Positions 7,776 through 12,576 of a DNA stretch of 14,624 bases are shown here, piece by piece; the first letter of the stretch is position 1; the number at the start of each line of letters is the position of its first letter. The stretch covers positions 1 through 14,624 of the forward strand of contig JAOAES010000175.1 of the NCBI GenBank assembly GCA_026416655.1, written 5' to 3'. The position numbers and the translations under genes were made by a program. The notes beneath the pieces were generated by a model. The model saw only the letters and a program-made list of their open reading frames with translations. It made no database searches and was not told where the DNA came from. Source of the DNA: Fimbriimonadales bacterium (GTDB taxonomy: Bacteria > Armatimonadota > Fimbriimonadia > Fimbriimonadales > GBS-DC).

Positions 7776-7822
7776 CCTCCCCGAACAGGGCAGAATCTCT
7801 CATAGAAACCACTTCGGGGAGG
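7776..7822 (+). promoter_or_regulatory. Inverted repeat that can mask the Shine-Dalgarno site of the 72-aa gene
   Basis: CCTCCCCGAA (7776-7785) and TTCGGGGAGG (7813-7822) are perfect 10-bp complements with 27 nt between them. The right arm contains the whole ribosome-binding site GGGGAGG (7816-7822), 8 nt before the ATG at 7831. In RNA that includes both arms the site would be paired. A -10-like element lies in the loop, so RNA started there lacks the left arm. Confidence 0.6.
7791..7796 (+). promoter_or_regulatory. Predicted -10 of the 72-aa gene
   Basis: CAGAAT preceded by GGG and followed by CTC, the same flanks as at dnaN and the aldehyde dehydrogenase gene. Transcription would begin near 7803, inside the loop of the 7776-7822 inverted repeat. 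The first base departs from consensus (C for T), so it may be weaker. Confidence 0.42.
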
Positions 7823-7830
7823 TTGCGACT

Positions 7831-8049
7831 ATGTCGTTCAACGAGGCTCAACAGTATATTGGGATGGAGTGTACGGTCGCTTGGCGCGATCGGCGCGGGG
7901 ATGTGCAAGAGCGGAACCTGTTTATTTCGGACGTCACCTTTGTGCCGCTTTATGGCATCTGCTTGATTACGGACTTCATGGAGATCCGGCTCGACCGGGT
8001 GGTGAGCATCCGCGCGGCGAGCGAGATGGCGGAGCCAGCAGCGGCGTAA
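7831..8049 (+). CDS. Small protein of 72 residues, family not recognised
   Basis: The start is set at ATG 7831 because GGGGAGG ends 8 nt before it; an in-frame GTG at 7768 would add 21 residues of low-quality sequence covering the inverted repeat and promoter. The protein (MSFNEAQQYIGMECTVAWRD...) looks like a short all-beta domain. Alternating hydrophobic strands can be seen at about residues 12-19 (MECTVAWR), 27-40 (ERNLFISDVTFVPL) and 42-62 (GICLITDFMEIRLDRVVSI), with turns at RDRRGD and LYG. An SH3-like barrel is a guess. There is no signal peptide or membrane segment, and the Ala-rich C-terminus AASEMAEPAAA is probably disordered. It has its own predicted promoter and a strong terminator, so it is probably transcribed alone. 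I do not assign a function. Confidence 0.72.
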   Translation: MSFNEAQQYIGMECTVAWRDRRGDVQERNLFISDVTFVPLYGICLITDFMEIRLDRVVSIRAASEMAEPAAA

Positions 8050-8080
8050 TCGGGGGTACACCTTCGAGGGAGGAAGGGTG

Positions 8081-8116
8081 CGCGGCGCAGCGGAAACGTC
8101 CCTGCGCCGCGTTTTT
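8081..8116 (+). terminator. Intrinsic terminator after the 72-aa gene
   Basis: CGCGGCGCAG (8081-8090) pairs perfectly with CTGCGCCGCG (8102-8111), with a small extra GGA/TCC pairing inside the loop, followed by TTTTT (8112-8116). There is no U-tract on the other strand, so it serves the plus-strand transcript and not the convergent alcohol dehydrogenase gene that ends at 8121. Confidence 0.9.
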
Positions 8117-8120
8117 ATGC

Positions 8121-9191
8121 TCAGTTTGGCGTAATCGCCACCTTCATCACACCGTTCCGACGCTCCATGAACACTTCGTAGGCTTCACGGATGTCGTCGA
8201 GCTTGAACCGATGGGTCAGCAGCGGGGTCAGGTCGACGCGATGGGTGCGTACCATCTCCATCAGGCGGCGCATGCGTTCCTTGCCGCCCGGGCAGAGCGT
8301 GGTGACGATTTTGATGTCCGCCAGCCCCGCCCCGAAAGTCTCGTAGGGGATTTGTAACTTCCCGCTGTAGACTCCCAGGCTCGACAGCACGCCGCCGGGA
8401 CGCAGGCTACGCAGGCAGTTTTCCCATGTCTGCTGCAGTCCCAACGCCTCAATCGCGACGTCCGCGCCGCCGTCGGTGAGTTTCTTAATCTCGGCAATCA
8501 CGTCGCACTCGTTCGGGTTCAGCACGACATCGACGCCCATGCGTTTGGCGAACTCCAGCCGGTGGGGGTCGGTATCGACGCCAATCACCAGCGCCGCGCC
8601 CATCAGCCGTGCGCCGATGCTCGCGCACAGCCCAATCGGTCCCTGCGCGAACACGACCACCGCGTCGCCGATGCGCACGGGGGCAGACTCCGCGCCACTG
8701 AAGCCTGTGGAAGCGATGTCGGCAAGCAGCACCACTTGCTCGTCGCTTAACTCGTCAGGGATTTTGGCGAGGTTCGCCTGCGCGTTCGGCACGATGGCGT
8801 ACTCCGCCTGCACGCCGTTTATCGTGTTGCCGAACCGCCAGCCGCCAATCGCCTGGTAGCCCGTGCCGTGCCCGCACTGCGCCCACTGCGCCGACAGACA
8901 CGCGCGGCACTGTCCGCAGGGCGTCACTGCGCCCACCAGCACTCGGTCGCCTACCTCGTAGCCAGTCACGCCGGGACCCAACGCCTCTATCACGCCAACA
9001 GGCTCATGCCCGATAATCAAACCGGGACGCACGGGGTATTCGCCCTTGACGATATGGACATCGGTACCGCAGATGGTCGTAAGGGTGACACGGATTAACG
9101 CTTCGCCGGGACCAGGGGTCGGGACAGGGACTTCCTCGATGCCGAATCGCATGACATCGCGAAACACATTTGCTCGCATTGTTTGAGCCAT
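8121..9191 (-). CDS. Zinc-dependent medium-chain alcohol dehydrogenase, probably NAD-linked
   Basis: 356 residues. It oxidises an alcohol to an aldehyde or ketone with NAD(P). Catalytic zinc ligands are C41 (TICGTDVH), H62 and E63 (GHEPVG) and D158 (LLADIASTGF). Four Cys (C92, C95, C98, C106) form a structural zinc lobe. GWRFGN and TLCPGGKERMRRL resemble the Thermoanaerobacter/Clostridium secondary alcohol dehydrogenase group, which lacks that structural zinc. The nucleotide fold shows FAQGPIGL (181-188), with Ala in place of the first Gly of GxGxxG. D206 at the end of the second strand (VIGVDTDP) favours NAD over NADP. ATG at 9191 is chosen since GGGAGGA precedes it by 6-7 nt; the in-frame GTG at 9206 overlaps that site. 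The gene is divergent from dnaN; the substrate is unknown. Confidence 0.9.
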   Translation of the reverse strand: MAQTMRANVFRDVMRFGIEEVPVPTPGPGEALIRVTLTTICGTDVHIVKGEYPVRPGLIIGHEPVGVIEALGPGVTGYEVGDRVLVGAVTPCGQCRACLSAQWAQCGHGTGYQAIGGWRFGNTINGVQAEYAIVPNAQANLAKIPDELSDEQVVLLADIASTGFSGAESAPVRIGDAVVVFAQGPIGLCASIGARLMGAALVIGVDTDPHRLEFAKRMGVDVVLNPNECDVIAEIKKLTDGGADVAIEALGLQQTWENCLRSLRPGGVLSSLGVYSGKLQIPYETFGAGLADIKIVTTLCPGGKERMRRLMEMVRTHRVDLTPLLTHRFKLDDIREAYEVFMERRNGVMKVAITPN

Positions 9192-9205
9192 AGCGGTTCC
9201 TCCCA

Positions 9206-9261
9206 CGCATCGCGCGGAGTTGCTCTCGCCGTTGAGGGAGCGGGACAGAGCGCGCGATGCG
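9206..9261 (-). repeat. 11-bp inverted repeat in the alcohol dehydrogenase leader
   Basis: CGCATCGCGCG (9206-9216) is repeated as its exact complement CGCGCGATGCG (9251-9261), 34 bp apart. The near arm ends two bases from the gene's Shine-Dalgarno sequence. A shorter nested hairpin (GAGCGC/GCGCTC, 9248-9264) shares the far arm. It could be an operator or an mRNA hairpin. Confidence 0.5.
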
Positions 9262-9275
9262 CTCTTTCACTTCTG

Positions 9276-9300
9276 AAAAAGCGGGCAGATTCCTGCCGCT
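9276..9300 (-). terminator. Possible minus-strand terminator or attenuator upstream of the alcohol dehydrogenase
   Basis: Read on the minus strand: AGCGGCAG, loop GAAT, CTGCCCGCT (a stem of about 8 bp with one bulged C), then a T-run. It lies about 85 nt before the start of the dehydrogenase gene. It would stop antisense transcription leaving dnaN, or attenuate the dehydrogenase mRNA if its promoter lies further upstream. Confidence 0.42.
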
Positions 9301-9336
9301 GGATGAGCCGGCGGCGCAGGACTTTTCCCGATGGGG

Positions 9337-9342
9337 TAGAAT
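9337..9342 (+). promoter_or_regulatory. Predicted -10 of dnaN
   Basis: TAGAAT within GGGG-TAGAAT-CTC. Transcription would start near 9349, 26 nt before the ATG. No -35 match is evident about 17 nt upstream. A purine-rich ribosome site (GAGGAGAGGAGGA, 9356-9368) follows. Confidence 0.55.
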
Positions 9343-9374
9343 CTCCCTCCTCACAGAGGAGAGGAGGACATCCG

Positions 9375-10466
9375 ATGAAGATCCAGCTCAACCGCAAACA
9401 GTTTGACGACGCCTTGGGTGTGGTGGCGGGCGCGGCGGCGGCGCGTGCCTCGCTCCCCATTCTGAGCCACCTGTATCTCGAAGCGCAGGGCGACACCATG
9501 CGACTGGTCGGCAGCGACCTCGAGCAGTGGGTCGAGTGTCGCATCCCCGCGATTGTCGGCGAGGACGGCGCGACCACCCTCCCTGCGCGACTGCTCACCG
9601 AGCTGGTCGGCTCGCTCGGTGGCGAGGAGATTAATATCGAATCGGGCGAACGCCATCAGGCGATTCTGACCAGCGGCGACTCGCGCTACCAGCTGCTCGG
9701 ATTACCCGCCGAGGAGTACCCGCCTATCCCCGAAATCGAGTCGCCGAGTGAACTCGCGCTGCCCGCGAAGCACTTTTTGGAGATGGTCGGCTCGGTGGAG
9801 TTCGCCGTATCTAAGGAGGAAGCTCGCCAGACGCTTACGGGCATCCGCATGGAGTTTGAAGGCGACACGCTGCGCCTTGTGGCAACCGACACGCACCGCC
9901 TGGCTGTGCGCACTGCGCGCATCGATTCGGGCGCGGGCGAACCCACCAGCGCGATAGTGCCCCTGAAAGCCATCCAGCTCGTGCATAAAATCCCCACCGC
10001 TGAGACGATAACCCTGCGGCTCGGCATGCATCGCGCCGCGTTCCTCGGGGAGAACGCAGCGGTCTACACCCAGCTCATCGAGGGACAGTATCCGAACTAT
10101 CAGCGCGTGATTCCCCAAGAGTACACCCGCAAGTGGACGCTGATGGCGCAGGACTTTCGTAACGCGCTGCGCCGCGCGTACCTGGTGGCGCGCAGCAACT
10201 CGAACAAGGTGTACCTGCGCACTGAGGGCGAGAAACTCGTGATTACCGCGCAGGGCGATGTCGGCGAGGCAACCGAGCGCGTAGACCTCATTCGCGAGGG
10301 CGACGACCTGGAAATCGCCTTCAACGCTCGTTACATCCTCGACGTGCTGGATGTGGTGAAAAGCGAGGGTGTGGTGATCGAACTCACGGAGGCGTTGCGC
10401 CCTGCCGTGTTCAAGCCTGCCGAGATGGACGACTATCTCTGCGTGATTATGCCGATGGCGTTGTGA
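9375..10466 (+). CDS. dnaN: DNA polymerase III beta subunit (sliding clamp) DnaN
   Basis: 363 residues, the usual length of about 366. DnaN dimerises into a ring on DNA and holds the replicative polymerase and repair proteins. The N-terminus MKIQLNRKQFDDAL is typical, followed by ARASLPILSHLYLEAQGDTMRLVGSDLE. Three similar clamp domains can be traced: the second includes LTGIRMEFEGDTLRLVATDTHRLAV (154-178) and the third ends with YLCVIMPM (354-361), the characteristic C-terminal strand. LIEGQYPNYQRVIP (234-247) is another family signature. ATG at 9375 is chosen for its strong purine-rich Shine-Dalgarno sequence and the family start; the frame is open upstream to 9183, but that stretch contains the promoter. 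dnaA and recF, the usual partners, are not adjacent. Confidence 0.97.
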   Translation: MKIQLNRKQFDDALGVVAGAAAARASLPILSHLYLEAQGDTMRLVGSDLEQWVECRIPAIVGEDGATTLPARLLTELVGSLGGEEINIESGERHQAILTSGDSRYQLLGLPAEEYPPIPEIESPSELALPAKHFLEMVGSVEFAVSKEEARQTLTGIRMEFEGDTLRLVATDTHRLAVRTARIDSGAGEPTSAIVPLKAIQLVHKIPTAETITLRLGMHRAAFLGENAAVYTQLIEGQYPNYQRVIPQEYTRKWTLMAQDFRNALRRAYLVARSNSNKVYLRTEGEKLVITAQGDVGEATERVDLIREGDDLEIAFNARYILDVLDVVKSEGVVIELTEALRPAVFKPAEMDDYLCVIMPMAL

Positions 10467-10497
10467 TGCCGGCGGGCGTAGCAACCGCTATGATGCC

Positions 10498-10554
10498 GTT
10501 GGCGGGACGCCGACGCTACGCGGGGCAATCTCGTAGCGTCGGCGTTTTGCCAAC
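10498..10554 (+). repeat. Long intergenic hairpin after dnaN, possible terminator
   Basis: ACGCCGACGCTACG (10507-10520) pairs with CGTAGCGTCGGCGT (10532-10545), 14 perfect bp around an 11-nt loop. Outside it GTTGGC (10498-10503) pairs with GCCAAC (10549-10554). The GGG and TTT between the two stems can form three G-U wobbles in RNA, giving about 23 bp in all. The TTTT at 10545-10548 could make the inner stem a terminator for dnaN. The rest of the 207-bp gap, to 10673, shows no gene. Confidence 0.72.
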
Positions 10555-10661
10555 GAAAGCGCGGTACTCGAAGTCAGTGCAGGTCAGAAGCTCCTGCCCC
10601 CAATCGCGTGTGAGGGCGATGCGACGGTAGAGGCGCCGCCGGCTCGCTCATGGAGGTATTC

Positions 10662-10667
10662 TATACT
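10662..10667 (+). promoter_or_regulatory. Predicted -10 of the ANKH-like transporter gene, apparently leaderless
   Basis: TATACT followed by CTG. Exactly 6 nt lie between it and the ATG at 10674, the same spacing as at trmD. The GGAGG at 10652-10656 is too far from that ATG to serve it and would lie outside the predicted transcript. Confidence 0.5.
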
Positions 10668-10673
10668 CTGCCT

Positions 10674-12014
10674 ATGAAAACCGCTGTTACCCAACGCGCT
10701 ATCTTCTGGGTTTGGTTTCCGCTGGCGTTGAGTTTTACCTTGATGATGCTGGAGTCGCCCGCGACGAACGCAGTGCTGGCGCGGTTCGCAGAGCCTTCGA
10801 TTCAGATTGCTGGGTTTGGCGTCGCGCTGGGGCTGTCGCTGTTGATTGAAAGCCCCGTGATTATGCTGCTGGCGACGGCGATTGCGCTGGTAAGCGGGCG
10901 TGAGTCGTTTTTCGCGGTGGCGCGCTTTGTGCTGATGCTCATGCTGAGCCTTACGCTGCTGACCGCACTGATTGCGTTCACGCCGCTCTATGACCTGATT
11001 GCACTGCGTCTGCTGGGGCTGCCGGAGCGAGTGGCGCAGGCGGGGCGCGTCGCGATGCAGGTGATGTTGCTCTGGACGGCGGCGATTGGCTGGCGGCGGT
11101 TCCTGCAGGGGGTGCTAATGCGCTACGGCGGCGCGCGGTTCGTCAGCTGGGGCACGGCGATTCGGCTGGCGAGCATCGTGGCGGTGGGGGTGGGGTTGTT
11201 GTGGTGGAACGGCTTGCCCGGCGCGGTGGTCGGCGCGTGTATGGTGATGGCGGGCGTGATTGTGGAAGCGATTGCGGCAACACTGTTTGCGCTCCCGATA
11301 CTGCGTGAGCGGGTGCTGAGCCATCATGAAACAGGGACGCCCCTCTCGCAGCGTGCAATCTGGAAATTTCACCTGCCCCTGGCGGGCACGACCTTGCTTA
11401 CGCTGTTGGTGCATCCGCTCACGGCGGCGGCACTGGCGCGACTGCCGCAGCCCGAACTCGCGATTGCCGCGTGGCAGGTGGTGTTCGGCTCGCTGCTGGC
11501 GTTGCGCAGCTGGGGCTTCGCGCTGCAGGAGGCGGGCGTCGCCGTCTTGCAACAGGGCACGTCTCCGAGCGCGCTGCTCCGCTTCACGCACAAAGTTGCG
11601 CTGGGCACAACGCTCGCGCTTGGAGTGTTGGCGTTCACACCCTTGTCGAACCTATTTACGGAACGCCTACTTGCGCTCAGGGGCGAACTGGCGACGCCGG
11701 TGCAGTTCGGACTGCAAATGTGCCTGCTGCTGCCTGCCCTCACGGCGTATGGCTCCTACCTGCGTGGAGCGTTGATATATGCCAAATGCACGCCCGCCGT
11801 GTATAAGGGCATGGCGTTCAATCTCGCGGTGAACGCGCTGGGGCTGGTTGGCGGCGTGATGCTGGCGGGGGCGTGGGGCGCAAACTCGGTGCAGATGTCG
11901 CTGCTGGTGGGCGTCGTGGCGTTCCAGCTCGCTTCAGTGGGCGAGACGGTCTACCTCCTGCGACAATTTAGGGAGACCGTACCGACCCTGAGCCGCACCT
12001 TTACTGCGTTGTGA
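10674..12014 (+). CDS. ANKH-like (progressive ankylosis family, MATE-related) membrane transporter
   Basis: 446 residues with about a dozen hydrophobic segments and very few charged residues inside them: a polytopic inner-membrane protein. The N-terminal pattern FWVWFPLALSFTLMMLESP, followed by NAVLARFAEPSIQIAGFGVALGLSLLIESPVIMLL and AIGWRRFLQGVLMRYGGARFV, matches bacterial relatives of the animal ANKH protein, which exports pyrophosphate precursors (ATP) or citrate. The fold belongs to the MATE/MOP flippase group. The two halves look alike: the second begins near FHLPLAGTTLLTLLVHPLTAAALARLPQPELAIAAWQVVFG, which mirrors the first. An in-frame ATG at 10650 would add 8 residues but has no ribosome site; ATG 10674 fits the promoter position and family N-terminus. 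The last 14 bases overlap the end of fliL on the other strand. The substrate in bacteria is unknown. Confidence 0.75.
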   Translation: MKTAVTQRAIFWVWFPLALSFTLMMLESPATNAVLARFAEPSIQIAGFGVALGLSLLIESPVIMLLATAIALVSGRESFFAVARFVLMLMLSLTLLTALIAFTPLYDLIALRLLGLPERVAQAGRVAMQVMLLWTAAIGWRRFLQGVLMRYGGARFVSWGTAIRLASIVAVGVGLLWWNGLPGAVVGACMVMAGVIVEAIAATLFALPILRERVLSHHETGTPLSQRAIWKFHLPLAGTTLLTLLVHPLTAAALARLPQPELAIAAWQVVFGSLLALRSWGFALQEAGVAVLQQGTSPSALLRFTHKVALGTTLALGVLAFTPLSNLFTERLLALRGELATPVQFGLQMCLLLPALTAYGSYLRGALIYAKCTPAVYKGMAFNLAVNALGLVGGVMLAGAWGANSVQMSLLVGVVAFQLASVGETVYLLRQFRETVPTLSRTFTAL

Positions 12015-12480
12015 ACGCGGTGAAGTAGACCTCCAGCACGCTCTCTTTTTCGTGGGTCTTGTGTTCCAGCACCTCGTTCACGCGCTCGCGGATCTCTTCT
12101 TTGACCTTGTGCTTGCCTTCCAGCGAGTTCAGCTCGGAGCGTGTTTTGCCGGAGAACGCCATCAGCGCGGCGTCGCGCAGGGGCGCGGTCTCCTCCTCCA
12201 GTTTTTTAGGGTCGATGCCCTCTTTCAGCCCCAGCGCGACCCCTGCCTTGAGATAGCTCTCGTCGCCCAGATTGATGATGAACTCGCCTAAGTCCAGTGT
12301 TTTGCCCACGGTGGGCGGTTTAGGAGGGGGTGGCGCTTTGGGCGCCAGAAAGTTTTTGCCCGCGAACACGCCGCCCGCCAGCCCCGCAATTAGCACGACA
12401 ATCATCATCAGCATCGGGCTTTTGCCCTTGCCGCCTCCGCCTTCGCCGCCTCCGTCAGATTTCTTTGCCTTGCCTGCCAT
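12001..12480 (-). CDS. fliL: Flagellar basal body-associated protein FliL
   Basis: 159 residues. FliL is a single-span inner-membrane protein that surrounds the stators and supports torque in the flagellar motor. A glycine- and lysine-rich cytoplasmic N-terminus (1-21) is followed by one membrane helix (about 23-41, LMMIVVLIAGLAGGVFAG). A Pro-rich linker (PKAPPPPKPP) comes next, then the periplasmic domain with LDLGEFIINLGDESYLKAGVAL, LRDAALMAFSGKTRSELNS, KEEIRERVNEVL and the terminal VLEVYFTAFTTQ, all typical. GGGGA lies 6 nt before the ATG. No other flagellar gene is in the window. It is divergent from the aldehyde dehydrogenase gene, and its end overlaps the transporter gene by 14 bp. Confidence 0.9.
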   Translation of the reverse strand: MAGKAKKSDGGGEGGGGKGKSPMLMMIVVLIAGLAGGVFAGKNFLAPKAPPPPKPPTVGKTLDLGEFIINLGDESYLKAGVALGLKEGIDPKKLEEETAPLRDAALMAFSGKTRSELNSLEGKHKVKEEIRERVNEVLEHKTHEKESVLEVYFTAFTTQ

Positions 12481-12530
12481 CGTCGATCCCCAGAGGCGTT
12501 ATTCCATAATTCCCACGCCGCGCCATCAGG

Positions 12531-12536
12531 TAGAAT
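12531..12536 (+). promoter_or_regulatory. Predicted -10 of the aldehyde dehydrogenase gene
   Basis: TAGAAT preceded by ATCAGG and followed by CTC; the upstream six bases are identical to those before the ubiD-family hexamer. Transcription would start near 12543, giving about a 34-nt leader with AGGAGGGA at 12567-12574. Confidence 0.55.
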
Positions 12537-12576
12537 CTCGATGGCTCAACGCTGAGTCTCACTTATAGGAGGGAGT

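Noticed and set aside
7768..7830. A GTG start at 7768 for the small 72-aa gene
   Set aside because: No ribosome site precedes it, and the extra 21 codons lie over the inverted repeat and promoter-like element; GGGGAGG points to ATG 7831.
9183..9374. A 64-codon N-terminal extension of dnaN
   Set aside because: The stretch contains the predicted promoter and leader; family length and the strong purine-rich ribosome site fix the start at 9375.
12491..12530. A minus-strand -10 for fliL (TATGGA in the AT-rich patch near 12510)
   Set aside because: The match is poor and lacks the flanking pattern of the other promoters, so it was not listed.
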